From Blastococcus sp. (GTDB lineage: Bacteria; Actinomycetota; Actinomycetes; Mycobacteriales; Geodermatophilaceae): 42,627 nucleotides of DNA. Below, in pieces: positions 7,291 to 15,373 of the stretch. Each line of letters starts with the position of its first letter. Position 1 is the stretch's first letter. The translations under genes were made by a program, and so were the position numbers. The notes beneath the pieces were generated by a model, which was given only the letters and a program-made list of their open reading frames with translations, searched no databases and was not told where the DNA came from. The DNA lies in contig JAOPWH010000247.1 in assembly GCA_025965795.1 (NCBI GenBank), positions 1-42,627 on the forward strand, in the 5' to 3' direction.

Positions 7291-8124
7291 ATGGACCAGA
7301 AGGTCACCCTGCGCACCCTGCAGCAGATGAAGAACGAGGGTCGCAAGATCGTCGGCGTCGTCGCCTGGGACTACCAGATCGCCCGCATCGTCGATCGCGC
7401 CGGCGTGGACATCGTCTCCGTCGGCGACACCGTGGGCGTGAACCTCTGGGGGCAGACGAACCCGTTCGAGGTCACGATGGACCAGATGCTGACCGTCACC
7501 CAGGCGGTGCGGCGCGGCGTCACGCGTGCGCTGGTCAGCGCCGACTTCCCGTTCGGCCCGCTCCAGGAGGGCGCCGACGGCGCCGTCCGGGCGGCGATCC
7601 GGTTCGTGAAGGAGGCCGGCGTCGACATGGTCAAGCTCGACGCCGCGTCCGACTACCCGGAGGCCGTCGAGGCGGTCACGCGGGCCGGCATCCCGGTCTT
7701 CGCGCAGTTCGGCATCACGCCCCAGACCGCGCTCCGGTACGGCGTCGAGTACAAGGCGATCCCGACCGTGGCCGACGCCGTGCCGGTGGAGCTGCTCGAC
7801 GACCTCGTCACCGAGGCCAAGCGCCTCGAGGACGCGGGCGCGGCGCTGCTGAACTTCACCAACTCCGGCCCGGTCGTGGGTGCCGCGGTCGCCGCGGCGG
7901 TCACCATCCCGGTCGTCGGCGGCTTCGGCGGCGGGCCCTGGCTCGACGGCCGCATGCGCATGGTGAACGCCGCGATCGGCTACGCCGCCTCCGCGATCGA
8001 CGGAGCCCCCGACACCTACGTCAACGTCGCGCAGCTCACCCTCGACGCCATCACGACCTACGCCGACGACGTCCGTTCGGCGCGGCAGCTGCCCGGCGGC
8101 ATCCCCGTTCCGCCGGCGTCCTGA
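7291..8124 (+). CDS. PanB-like (ketopantoate hydroxymethyltransferase family) protein, catalytic Glu missing
   Basis: A 277-residue TIM-barrel protein of the PEP mutase/PanB superfamily. Conserved elements include VSVGDTVGV (Mg-ligand Asp46), SADFPFGP (Asp85), MVKLDAASD (Lys115, with Asp where PanB has the Glu ligand), FGITPQTALRYG and GGFGGGPWLDGR (PanB: GIGAG..CDGQ). PanB's catalytic Glu lies in an LECVP motif; here that place reads LNFTNSGP (Asn188), so ordinary ketopantoate synthesis is unlikely. Position in a Rieske oxygenase operon, with a beta-hydroxyacid dehydrogenase two genes later, suggests a repurposed aldolase, retro-aldolase or lyase in catabolism. Start ATG follows a GACGAGACGAG purine tract. 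Automated annotation as panB would probably be misleading. Confidence 0.75.
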   Translation: MDQKVTLRTLQQMKNEGRKIVGVVAWDYQIARIVDRAGVDIVSVGDTVGVNLWGQTNPFEVTMDQMLTVTQAVRRGVTRALVSADFPFGPLQEGADGAVRAAIRFVKEAGVDMVKLDAASDYPEAVEAVTRAGIPVFAQFGITPQTALRYGVEYKAIPTVADAVPVELLDDLVTEAKRLEDAGAALLNFTNSGPVVGAAVAAAVTIPVVGGFGGGPWLDGRMRMVNAAIGYAASAIDGAPDTYVNVAQLTLDAITTYADDVRSARQLPGGIPVPPAS

Positions 8125-8152
8125 CGCCGGCCCGACCGAGAGGAACGCGCCC

Positions 8153-9019
8153 GTGCCCACCGCCGTCGTCGACGGGATCTCCACGCGCTACGAGGTGAGC
8201 GGGGACGGACCCCCGCTGCTGATGTTCTCGCCGGGCGGCTTCGACTCGACGTTGGAGAGCTGGCGGACGGTCGGCATCTACAAGCGGCTCTCGCTGATGG
8301 ACCACCTCACCGAGCGGTACACCTGCATCACCTTCGACCGGCGCGAGTCGGGGCAGTCCGGCGGGCGCCTGGAACGCATCTCCTGGGCCGACTACGTCCG
8401 GCAGGGTCTGGGGCTGCTCGACGCGCTGGGCATCGGGTCGGCCCACCTGATGGGCGGCTGCGTCGGCTGCTCGGCGGTGGCCGCGATCGGCGTCGCCCAT
8501 CCCGAGCGGGTGCGCTCGATGGTGCTGTACTCGCCGGCCGGCGGCGTGAAGTACCGGATGAAGCAGCACTCCCGGTTCGAGTCTCACCTCGCCTACGTCG
8601 ACGAGCACGGGCTGGGCGCGGTCGTGGAGCTCGCCCGCGCGTCCGGCGCGACGTTCACCAAGGACCCGCGGGTCGGCCCGTGGAACAGCGTGCTGCGCAC
8701 CGACGAGGCCTTCGCCGCCGCCTACGCCGTCGCCGACCCGGCCCGCTACCGCGTCACCGTGGCCGGCCTGGTGCGGCTCATGTTCGACCGAGACACGGTG
8801 CCGGGTGCCGAGCCCGAGGACCTGCTCACGCTCGACGTCCCGGCACTGATCGTGCCCGGGCAGGACGAGTCGCACGCCCCCTCGGCGGCCCGCTACCTGC
8901 AGGAGTGCCTGCCGCGGGCGCAGTACTGGGACGTGCCGGTGGCCGAGCAGACGGAGCAGACGGCGCCCGCCCGGATCCTGGAGTTCCTCGACGCGGCAGA
9001 GCAGGAATCAGGCGCCTGA
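8153..9019 (+). CDS. Alpha/beta-hydrolase with Cys nucleophile
   Basis: A 288-residue alpha/beta-hydrolase. The nucleophile elbow is HLMGGCVGCS (Cys103 in G-x-C-x-G), so Cys replaces the common Ser, as in dienelactone hydrolases. The oxyanion region LLMFSPGGFDS and the FDRRESGQSGG segment are typical of the family. An acid residue is likely in PALIVPGQDESHAP. The C-terminal position that normally carries the catalytic Gly-His reads DVPVAEQTEQTAPARIL with no His, so the triad is incomplete or uses another His (for example in DESHAP). The GTG start follows a GAGAGGAA ribosome site. It probably acts on a C-C, ester or lactone intermediate of the oxygenase pathway. It overlaps the next gene by four bases if that gene begins at the CTG. 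Confidence 0.8.
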   Translation: MPTAVVDGISTRYEVSGDGPPLLMFSPGGFDSTLESWRTVGIYKRLSLMDHLTERYTCITFDRRESGQSGGRLERISWADYVRQGLGLLDALGIGSAHLMGGCVGCSAVAAIGVAHPERVRSMVLYSPAGGVKYRMKQHSRFESHLAYVDEHGLGAVVELARASGATFTKDPRVGPWNSVLRTDEAFAAAYAVADPARYRVTVAGLVRLMFDRDTVPGAEPEDLLTLDVPALIVPGQDESHAPSAARYLQECLPRAQYWDVPVAEQTEQTAPARILEFLDAAEQESGA

Positions 9020-9843
9020 GTCTCGACGTCGGCGTCGTGGGCCTGGGCGCGATGGGCCGCCCGATCGCCGAGCACCTGCTGGACAGCGGCGCGCCCACGA
9101 CCGTCCTCGACCTGGATCGGGCGACCGTGGAGCAGGTGGTGGCGCGCGGCGCGCAGGCCGCGTCGACGCTGCCCGAACTCGCCGCCGCGAGCGACGTCGT
9201 CGTCGTGATCGTGCCGTCGGACGACGACGTCCGCCGGGTCTGCTTCGGCGAGGAGGGTCTGCTGGCGGGCGCCCGCCCCGGCTCGGTCCTGCTGATCAGC
9301 GCGTCCGTGCGCCCGGAGACCTGCGACGAGGTGGCCGAGGCCGCCCGCGGGCGGGGGATGGACGTCCTCGACGCCGCCCTCACCGGTGGCGTGCGCGGTG
9401 CCGAAGCGGGGAAGATCAACCTGCTGGTCGGCGGCGACGAGGCGGTGCTCGACCGCATCCGCCCCGCTCTGGCGCCGTGGACGGTCGCGGTGCACCACCT
9501 GGGTCCGCTGGGGGCAGGCCAGGTAGGCAAGACGGTGAACAACCTCGTCCACTGGGCGCAGATCGCGGCCATCCACGAGGCACTGCTCCTCGGCCAGCGG
9601 CTCGGGGTGCCGGCGTCCAAGGCACGGGCCGCGCTCTCCGACAGCCCGGTGGCCAGCCGGACGCTCGCCGAGATCGAGCAGATGCGCCTGACCTGGTGGA
9701 AGAAGGACATCGACAACGCCCGGCAGATGGCCGCCACCATCGACTACGAGCTGCCGGTCACCGACGTCGTGTACTCGCTGATGCCGGGCATCACCGTGGA
9801 GCGGATCGCCGATCTGGTGAACGACCGAGACCCGGACGCCTGA
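9016..9843 (+). CDS. NAD(P)-dependent beta-hydroxyacid dehydrogenase (3-hydroxyisobutyrate dehydrogenase family)
   Basis: A 275-residue member of the 6-phosphogluconate/3-hydroxyisobutyrate dehydrogenase family. The dinucleotide motif VGVVGLGAMGRPIAEHLL is at the N-terminus, the substrate motif is ALTGGVRGAEAGKINLLVGG, and the catalytic Lys is in GAGQVGKTVNNLVHWAQ. The family oxidises 3-hydroxy acids or reduces the corresponding semialdehydes. The start is unclear: no ATG is near the first strand. CTG at 9016 overlaps the previous stop (CTGA) behind an AGCAGGAATCAGG ribosome-like site; GTG at 9037 would cut into the first beta strand. It is the last gene of the plus-strand group and converges with rpiB, with 29 bases between. 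Confidence 0.85.
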   Translation: MSLDVGVVGLGAMGRPIAEHLLDSGAPTTVLDLDRATVEQVVARGAQAASTLPELAAASDVVVVIVPSDDDVRRVCFGEEGLLAGARPGSVLLISASVRPETCDEVAEAARGRGMDVLDAALTGGVRGAEAGKINLLVGGDEAVLDRIRPALAPWTVAVHHLGPLGAGQVGKTVNNLVHWAQIAAIHEALLLGQRLGVPASKARAALSDSPVASRTLAEIEQMRLTWWKKDIDNARQMAATIDYELPVTDVVYSLMPGITVERIADLVNDRDPDA

Positions 9844-9872
9844 CGCCGGCGGTCTCGATCAGCAACGGGGCC

Positions 9873-10328
9873 TCAGCTCAGCCGTTCCCCGCGCTCGAGG
9901 GCGGCGATCATGTCGATCCGCCGTTGGTGCTCGCCCCCCTTGAACGGTGTCTCCAGCCAGGTGCGCAGGATCTGCTCGGCCAGGTCGGGGCCGACGACCT
10001 TGGCGCCCACGACCAGCACGTTGGAGTCGTTGTTGCCGCGGGAGATCTGGGTGTGGAACAGGTCCGGGCACAGCCCGGCCCGGATGCCACGGATCTTGTT
10101 GCAGGCGATGGCCTCGCCCGAGCCGCTGCCGCCGATCACGATGCCCCGGTCGACCGACCCGGCCACGACCCGTCGGCAGACGTCCTCGCAGAGCGGCGGA
10201 TAGTCGACGACGCCGGTGCCCTCGGCGGCCCCGCGGTCGTCGACGGTGTGCCCGCGCTCGGTCAGCCAGCCGACGAATCGGGCCTTGAGGACGACGCCGT
10301 TGTGGTCGGCGGCGATGGCGATGCGCAC
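9873..10328 (-). CDS. rpiB: Ribose-5-phosphate isomerase B family protein
   Basis: A 151-residue RpiB/LacAB sugar-phosphate isomerase. The N-terminal strand MRIAIAADHNGVVLKARFV holds the Asp-His substrate motif. The phosphate loop GGSGSGEAIACNKIRGIRAG contains the Glu (SGE) that serves as base in the actinobacterial RpiB subgroup, in place of the enterobacterial Cys. SRGNNDSNVLVVGAKVVG is the conserved distal motif. The GTG start lies only eight bases after the stop of the minus-strand decarboxylase-like gene, so the two are co-transcribed. The known reaction is ribose-5-P to ribulose-5-P, but RpiB relatives in catabolic clusters often isomerise other sugar or acid substrates, and this neighbourhood makes a non-pentose role possible. 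Confidence 0.88.
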   Translation of the reverse strand: MRIAIAADHNGVVLKARFVGWLTERGHTVDDRGAAEGTGVVDYPPLCEDVCRRVVAGSVDRGIVIGGSGSGEAIACNKIRGIRAGLCPDLFHTQISRGNNDSNVLVVGAKVVGPDLAEQILRTWLETPFKGGEHQRRIDMIAALERGERLS

Positions 10329-10336
10329 GGCCGGAC

Positions 10337-11284
10337 TCAGGCGGTGAGATCGAGGGTGCCCGGCGCGAACAGCTCCTCGAGCGGCATCGGCCGGTCGAGG
10401 ATGCGCTGGTCGACCGCGTGCCGCATGAGCTGCTCGAGCACCGCCCGGTTCGGCTCGATGCCGTAGGGGAGCGGATCGGCGCCGGTCTCTTCCCTCACCC
10501 GCGCGTACATCCGGTCGGTCGCGTTCGGCGACTCGATCGCACCGGAGCGCAGCCGCTCGACGTAGAGCTGCTTGCTGCGGGCGAAGGCGTCGAAGACGGC
10601 GGCGCCGAGTTCGGGCCGCTCGCGGAGCAGCTCGTCCTTCACCACCACCAGGTGGTTGATCGGATAGAGGCCACGCTCGCGCAGCGCGGCGAAGCCGGCT
10701 TCGACGGGATCGGGGATCAGCGGTGCCACGTCGGGGGCGTCGATGTCCGCGCCGATCACCGCCGCGAGCTCACCGCTGCGCAGCAGCTCCTCCAGCGTGC
10801 GGCCCGGCTCCACGGGCACCACGTTGGCCGGCGGCCGGTACTGCGCCACGTGCTCGTCACCGGAGAGCACCCAGGTGACCGTGCTGAGGTCGAGGCCGTA
10901 CTCCTCGGCGAGGATCGCCCGCGCCCAGACGCCGGTGGTGACGGTGTAGCCGCGGTTGACCCCGACCTTGCGGCCCGCCAGGTCCTTCGGGCTGCGGATG
11001 CCAGAGGCGGTGTGCACCTGGATGGCTGCGTGGTGGAAGCCGCGGACGAGGAAGGCCGGCACGGCGGTGAAGGCCACGCCGTGCGCCTTGGCGGCCAGGT
11101 AGGTGGTCAGTGCCATCTCGCTGACGTCGAACTCCAGGCCGCGCACCATCCTGCGGAAGCCCTGCACGAGGACCGGGATCTCCTCGAAGTCGAACCGGAA
11201 CCCGGACGGACGGACGGTGCCGTCCTTGAGGGCGGCATTGTTGCCCTGGGTGCGGGTGACGGTCCGGAGGAGGAGCTCGGTCAC
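10337..11284 (-). CDS. PBP-fold protein, 4,5-dihydroxyphthalate decarboxylase-like / orphan substrate-binding protein
   Basis: A 315-residue type 2 periplasmic-binding-fold protein without signal peptide. It is a distant paralogue of the product at 14282-15271: both have an early GTVRPSGF/GTVRPDGI motif, a FDVSEMALTTYLAAK/FEVAEMSMSSYVKS segment, and a SPKDLAGRKVGV/KPEDLRGKVVGT strand. This subgroup is usually annotated as 4,5-dihydroxyphthalate decarboxylase or ABC-transporter-like. With no leader peptide a cytoplasmic enzymatic or sensory role is more likely than transport. The GTG at 11284 is chosen because homology starts right there (TELLLRTVTRTQGNN); the frame remains open upstream to 11365 without conserved sequence. 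It is divergent from the alcohol dehydrogenase, with an operator-like palindrome between them. Confidence 0.75.
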   Translation of the reverse strand: MTELLLRTVTRTQGNNAALKDGTVRPSGFRFDFEEIPVLVQGFRRMVRGLEFDVSEMALTTYLAAKAHGVAFTAVPAFLVRGFHHAAIQVHTASGIRSPKDLAGRKVGVNRGYTVTTGVWARAILAEEYGLDLSTVTWVLSGDEHVAQYRPPANVVPVEPGRTLEELLRSGELAAVIGADIDAPDVAPLIPDPVEAGFAALRERGLYPINHLVVVKDELLRERPELGAAVFDAFARSKQLYVERLRSGAIESPNATDRMYARVREETGADPLPYGIEPNRAVLEQLMRHAVDQRILDRPMPLEELFAPGTLDLTA

Positions 11285-11377
11285 GCAGATCGCCTCAACT
11301 CGTAGCGGGGACTTCTGGCGGGGCCTCGTCGCGGTGGGACCGCGCCGGCCGGACGCGGACAGCACTGCAAGTTAGCA

Positions 11378-11388
11378 TGGTCAGACCA
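11378..11388. promoter_or_regulatory. Perfect GntR/FadR-type operator palindrome
   Basis: TGGTCAGACCA is a perfect palindrome around a central A, flanked as ATGGTCAGACCAAT. It is the best match in the window to FadR-subfamily operators. It is centred in the 160-base divergent region, 94 bases from the decarboxylase-like start and 57 bases before the alcohol dehydrogenase ATG. That position allows control of both units by the GntR regulator at 3277-4050 (inferred). Confidence 0.6.
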
Positions 11389-11444
11389 ATAGACCTTAAG
11401 TTACGGTGCGGTGCGACAGCGGCTCCGGGAAGAAGGCATCAGGT

Positions 11445-12563
11445 ATGGCAGAGCAGGTTCTGGCGGCGGTCCGGACGGGTCCGGGCACCACCGAGATGCG
11501 CGAGTTCCCGATGCCCGACATCGGGGACGACGCCGCGCTGCTCAAGATCGAGGTCGCCGGGATCTGCGGCACCGACGTGAAGCTCTACCGCAGACCGACG
11601 ATCGACGAGCCGGTGATCATGGGTCACGAGAACGTCGGCATCGTCGCCAAGGCCGGTGCGACCTGGTCGGAGATCCACGGGCTGCACGAGGGTGACCGGA
11701 TCTTCGTCGAGCACTACGTCGGCTGCATGCACTGCGGCTGGTGCCGGCTCGGCGAGTACCGGCACTGCGAGCTCACCGACTGGCGCACCAACCACGATGC
11801 ACGCCGCTACGGCTACACCTCTTAGAACAATCCGGGGCGGCTGTGGGGAGGCTTCTCCCAGTACATGTACCTGCCCTGGAACGCGGTCACCCACAAGGTG
11901 CCGGACGGCGTCACCGCCGAACTGGCCGGTCTGGTCACGCCACTGTCCAACGGCATCGAGTGGGCGCTCAACGCCGGCAAGGTCGGCAACGCCTCCACCG
12001 TGCTGATCCAGGGCCCGGGGCAGCAGGGCCTCTCCCAGGTCGTCGCCTCCAAGCAGGCCGGCGCGTCGCTGATCGTCGTCACGGGCACCACCCGCGACGC
12101 CTCCCGGCTGCAGCTGGCCCGCGACCTCGGCGCCGACGCCGTCATCGACGTCCTGCAGGAAGACGCGCTGGCGAGGGTTCTGGAGCTCACCGGCGGCACG
12201 GGCGTGGACGTCGTCCTCGACTGCACCTCCGGAGCCGGCACCGCACCGGTCCTGCTCGGCATCGACGCACTCAAGCGCCGCGAGGGGATCATGGTCACCC
12301 AGGGCGAGGAGGCCGCGTTCCCCGACTTCCCGCTGAAGAAGATGACCGAGAAGTGCATCACGCTGGCCAGCGCCCGCGGGCACAGCTACCGCTCGGTCGA
12401 GCTGGCGCTCGCGCAGCTGGCCTCCGGCCGCTTCCCGCTGGAGCGGCTGGCCACGCACCGCTTCCCGCTGGAGGACGTCGACCACGCGATCCGCACCCTG
12501 GCCGGCGAGACGGGCGAGGACGCCATCCACATCTCGATGCTGCCGTGGGGGATGAGCGCATGA
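11445..12563 (+). pseudogene. Zinc-dependent alcohol dehydrogenase interrupted by an in-frame TAG
   Basis: Reading from the ATG at 11445 gives a medium-chain zinc dehydrogenase that would be about 372 residues. It has catalytic-zinc residues in AGICGTDVKLY and MGHENVG, structural-zinc cysteines in [15 protein letters not shown], and a nucleotide-binding loop [11 protein letters not shown]. At codon 127 (11823-11825) there is a TAG between RRYGYTS and [16 protein letters not shown]. The frame is the same on both sides, no bases are missing, and homology runs straight through. So one point mutation (or a sequencing error) separates the zinc domain from the cofactor domain. The second half lacks a good ribosome site. 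The downstream LigK-type gene overlaps its end by ATGA, so its translation would suffer if ribosomes stop early. Decay appears recent because the rest is intact. Confidence 0.85.
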
Positions 12564-13264
12564 GCGCGGTTCGCGGCAACGTCGTCGTCACCGGCATCAC
12601 GCGCGCCGACCGCTCGGCGGTCGACGGGCTGGCGGAGCTCGGCGTCTCCACCGTTCACGAGGCGCAGGGCCGGACGCACCTGCTGGACCCCGCGCTGCGG
12701 CCGGTCTTCCGTGGCGCGCGGGTGGCCGGCACCGCGGTCACGGTCAGTCTGCCTCCCGGTGACAACTGGATGGTGCACGTGGCCGTGGAGCAGTGCACCG
12801 AGGGCGATGTCCTCGTCATCGCGCCGACCTCGCCCACCCAGGCGGCCTACATCGGCGACCTGCTGGCCACCTCGCTGGCCGCGCGCGGCGTACGGGGCGT
12901 GGTCGTGGACGGAGGCTGCCGCGACGTCCGGGAGCTCACTGAGATGGGCTTTCCCGTCTGGTCACGGCATGTGTCCGCCTTCGGCTGCATCAAGGAGACC
13001 CTGGGCAGCGTCAATGTCGGCGTGACCTGCGCCGGGCAGTGGATCGAGCCCGGTGACGTGGTGGTGGCCGACGACGACGGCGTGGTGGTGGTCCCGCGGG
13101 ACCGCGCCGCCGACGTGCTGGCGGCGGCGCGTGCCCGCGAACAGCGGGAGACCGCCATCCGCGAGCGGTACCGGTCCGGCGAGCTCGGTCTGGACATGAA
13201 CAGCATGCGCGGACCGCTCGAGGCCAAGGGCCTGGTCTACGTCGAGCAGGAGCCCCCGCGTTGA
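12560..13264 (+). CDS. ligK: 4-carboxy-4-hydroxy-2-oxoadipate aldolase/oxaloacetate decarboxylase-like (LigK/ProA, RraA fold)
   Basis: A 234-residue RraA-fold protein. The class II pyruvate-aldolase signature is visible as [20 protein letters not shown] followed by GGCRDVREL, with the Gly-Asp loop, Arg and Asp that hold the divalent metal and pyruvate enolate. The segments [16 protein letters not shown] and [14 protein letters not shown] are those of LigK/GalC/ProA aldolases. The known reaction splits 4-carboxy-4-hydroxy-2-oxoadipate into pyruvate and oxaloacetate, the final step of protocatechuate 4,5-cleavage and gallate pathways. Its ATG overlaps the dehydrogenase stop (ATGA), and its own stop overlaps the TTG of LigJ, the enzyme making its substrate. 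The adjacency makes the specific assignment much stronger than fold alone. Confidence 0.85.
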   Translation: MSAVRGNVVVTGITRADRSAVDGLAELGVSTVHEAQGRTHLLDPALRPVFRGARVAGTAVTVSLPPGDNWMVHVAVEQCTEGDVLVIAPTSPTQAAYIGDLLATSLAARGVRGVVVDGGCRDVRELTEMGFPVWSRHVSAFGCIKETLGSVNVGVTCAGQWIEPGDVVVADDDGVVVVPRDRAADVLAAARAREQRETAIRERYRSGELGLDMNSMRGPLEAKGLVYVEQEPPR

Positions 13265-14277
13265 TCATCGACTGCCATGGTCACTACACGACCGAGCCGG
13301 CCCAGCTCAAGCGATTCCGTGCGGCCCAGCTGGCCGCGCTGGAGAGCGGCGGCGCTGCGCCGGAGCTGGAGTCCATCAGCGACGACGAGGTGCGCGAGAG
13401 CGTCGAGAAGAACCAACTGCGGGTCCTGCGGGAGCGCGGCGGGGATCTGATGATCTTCTCGCCGCGGGCGTCGGGGATGGAGCACCACGTCCCCGACCCG
13501 GCCACCGCCGTGGCCTGGGCCCGGGTCAGCAACGACCTGATCGCCCGCGTCACCGATCTCTACCCCGAGCACTTCGCCGGTGTCTGCCAGTTGCCGCAGA
13601 CCCCGGGGGGGTCGCTGGACGACGTCGTGACCGAGTTGCGCCGCTGCGTCGAGGACCGCGGCTTCGTGGGGGCCAATCTCAATCCCGACCCCTCGGGTGG
13701 GAACTGGACCTCGCCGCCGCTCACCGACCCGTACTGGTACCCCGTCTACGAGGCGCTGGTCGAGCTCGACGTGCCGGCCATGGTGCACGTCTCCAGCTCG
13801 TGCAATCCGAACTTCCACGCCCTCGGGGCGCACTACCTCAACGCGGACACGTCGGCGTTCATGCAGTTCCTCGAGGGCGACCTGTTCGAGCGGTTCCCGA
13901 CCCTGCGGATGGTGATCCCGCACGGCGGCGGTGCCGTCCCCTACCACTGGGGCCGCTACCGCGGCCTGGCCATGCGCATGGGCTGGAAGGACCCGTCGGA
14001 GCTGCTGCGCAACGTCTTCTTCGACACCTGCGTCTACCACCAGCCCGGGATCGACCTGCTGACCCGCGTGATCCCGACCGGGAACATCCTCTTCGCCTCG
14101 GAGATGCTGGGCGCCGTGCGCGGGGCCGACCCGGACACCGGCATCGAATGGGACGACACCTTGCGCTATCTGGAGGCCGCGGACCTGACCGGGGAGCAGC
14201 AGGCGGCCGTCTTCGAGGGCAACGCCCGGCGGGTCTACCCCCGCCTGGACGCCCGCCTCAGTGGGGCAGGAAGGTAG
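13261..14277 (+). CDS. ligJ: 4-oxalomesaconate hydratase (LigJ-type amidohydrolase)
   Basis: A 338-residue protein matching Sphingobium LigJ (about 340 residues) along its length as I remember it. The start [13 protein letters not shown] has the zinc pair His-x-His. [29 protein letters not shown] and the [16 protein letters not shown] segment are LigJ hallmarks. [16 protein letters not shown] supplies the third His. The ligand in [11 protein letters not shown] is Glu, the LigJ-specific replacement of the usual amidohydrolase Asp. The enzyme hydrates 4-oxalomesaconate to 4-carboxy-4-hydroxy-2-oxoadipate, the substrate of the LigK-type product encoded immediately upstream. TTG start, overlapping the ligK stop. 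This is the most specific functional marker in the window and points to a 4,5-extradiol (protocatechuate- or gallate-like) route. Confidence 0.92.
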   Translation: MIIDCHGHYTTEPAQLKRFRAAQLAALESGGAAPELESISDDEVRESVEKNQLRVLRERGGDLMIFSPRASGMEHHVPDPATAVAWARVSNDLIARVTDLYPEHFAGVCQLPQTPGGSLDDVVTELRRCVEDRGFVGANLNPDPSGGNWTSPPLTDPYWYPVYEALVELDVPAMVHVSSSCNPNFHALGAHYLNADTSAFMQFLEGDLFERFPTLRMVIPHGGGAVPYHWGRYRGLAMRMGWKDPSELLRNVFFDTCVYHQPGIDLLTRVIPTGNILFASEMLGAVRGADPDTGIEWDDTLRYLEAADLTGEQQAAVFEGNARRVYPRLDARLSGAGR

Positions 14278-14281
14278 CTCC

Positions 14282-15271
14282 GTGTCCCGACTGCAGCTGA
14301 CGTTCGCCTGCGGCGACTACGACCGCACCCGGGCGCTGGAAGAGGGCACGGTCCGCCCCGACGGCATCGATCTCACCTACCTGCGGCTGCCGGTGGAGGA
14401 GACCTTCTTCCGGATGCTGCGGCACCGGGAGTTCGAGGTCGCCGAGATGTCGATGTCGTCGTACGTGAAGTCGCTGGACCTCGACGATCCGCCCTTCGTG
14501 GCGCTGCCGGTCTACACCTCCCGGCAGTTCCGCCACGCCGGGATCTTCGTGAACGTCGACTCCGGTATCGAGAAGCCGGAGGACCTGCGCGGCAAGGTCG
14601 TCGGCACGCCCGAGTGGCAGCTGACCGCCAACGTCTGGATCCGCGGCCTCCTCGCCGACCATCACGGGGTGCCCGTCGACTCCGTCGAGTACCGCACCGG
14701 TGGGCAGGAGACGCCGGGCCGGGTCGAGAAGGCCGCCGTCGACCTCGGCGAGCGCATCCGCATCGAGCCCATCCCGGCGGACAAGACCCTCTCGGCGATG
14801 CTCGCCGACGGCGAGATCGACGCGTTCCAGGGCCCGCGGGTGCCCTCGTCGTTCGGTCCGGGCAGACGGGTCCGCCGGCTGTTCGCCGACCCGGTGGCGG
14901 CCGAGAAGGCCTACTTCGCCGAGACCGGCATCTTTCCGATCATGCACGTCGTCGTCGTCCGACGGGACGTCTACGAGCAGCACCCGTGGGTGGCGCAGAC
15001 GCTCACCAAGGCGCTCGGCCAGGCGAAGAAGAAGGCGATGGCCGAGCTGTACGACGCCTCGGCGCTGCGTTTCATGCTGCCCTGGCTGATCCCCGGCCTC
15101 GAGGAGGCCCGCGCACTGCTGGGGGAGGACTACTGGTCCTACGGGCTGGCGGCCAACCGGCACGTGCTGGAGACGTTCCTGCGCTACCACCACGACCAGG
15201 GGCTCTCCCGGCGGCAGTACGAACCGGACGAGCTGTTCGCCCCGGAGTCGACGGAGAACTTCGTCATCTGA
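14282..15271 (+). CDS. 4,5-dihydroxyphthalate decarboxylase-like protein (PBP fold)
   Basis: A 329-residue protein of the family annotated as 4,5-dihydroxyphthalate decarboxylase. The N-terminus reads SRLQLTFACGDYDRTRALEE, then GTVRPDGIDLTYLRLPVEET, and later EVAEMSMSSYVKS, VGTPEWQLTANVWIRG and SYGLAANRHVLETFLRYHHD, all typical of the family. There is no signal peptide, consistent with a cytoplasmic decarboxylase that grew from a periplasmic-binding fold. The known reaction is 4,5-dihydroxyphthalate to protocatechuate plus CO2. The GTG start is supported by GGAAGG eight bases upstream. It follows ligJ by four bases, so it belongs to the same operon, and ends before a strong hairpin. Substrate may be another hydroxylated aromatic diacid. 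Confidence 0.82.
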   Translation: MSRLQLTFACGDYDRTRALEEGTVRPDGIDLTYLRLPVEETFFRMLRHREFEVAEMSMSSYVKSLDLDDPPFVALPVYTSRQFRHAGIFVNVDSGIEKPEDLRGKVVGTPEWQLTANVWIRGLLADHHGVPVDSVEYRTGGQETPGRVEKAAVDLGERIRIEPIPADKTLSAMLADGEIDAFQGPRVPSSFGPGRRVRRLFADPVAAEKAYFAETGIFPIMHVVVVRRDVYEQHPWVAQTLTKALGQAKKKAMAELYDASALRFMLPWLIPGLEEARALLGEDYWSYGLAANRHVLETFLRYHHDQGLSRRQYEPDELFAPESTENFVI

Positions 15272-15300
15272 GGGCGCCGCGCCCGGCCCTCGACGAGCAA

Positions 15301-15334
15301 CGGCGACGATCCCGGGTTGCCGGGACCGTCGCCG
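15301..15334. terminator. Strong hairpin terminator between convergent genes
   Basis: A 15-base stem (left arm from 15301, right arm ending 15334) with one mismatch and a GTTG loop closes the ligK-ligJ-decarboxylase operon. Left arm core GGCGACGATCCCGG, right arm core CCGGGACCGTCGCC. It sits between that operon and the small minus-strand gene at 15374 and could serve both. There is no U-tract, which is common for actinobacterial terminators. Confidence 0.75.
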
Positions 15335-15373
15335 CCGACGGCGTGCGTCCGGTCGGTCGCGGAGGCCTCCGGG

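Noticed and set aside
11823-11825. TAG as pyrrolysine or programmed recoding
   Set aside because: No reason to expect amber recoding in an actinobacterium and no stimulatory structure recognised. A nonsense mutation or sequence error is simpler.
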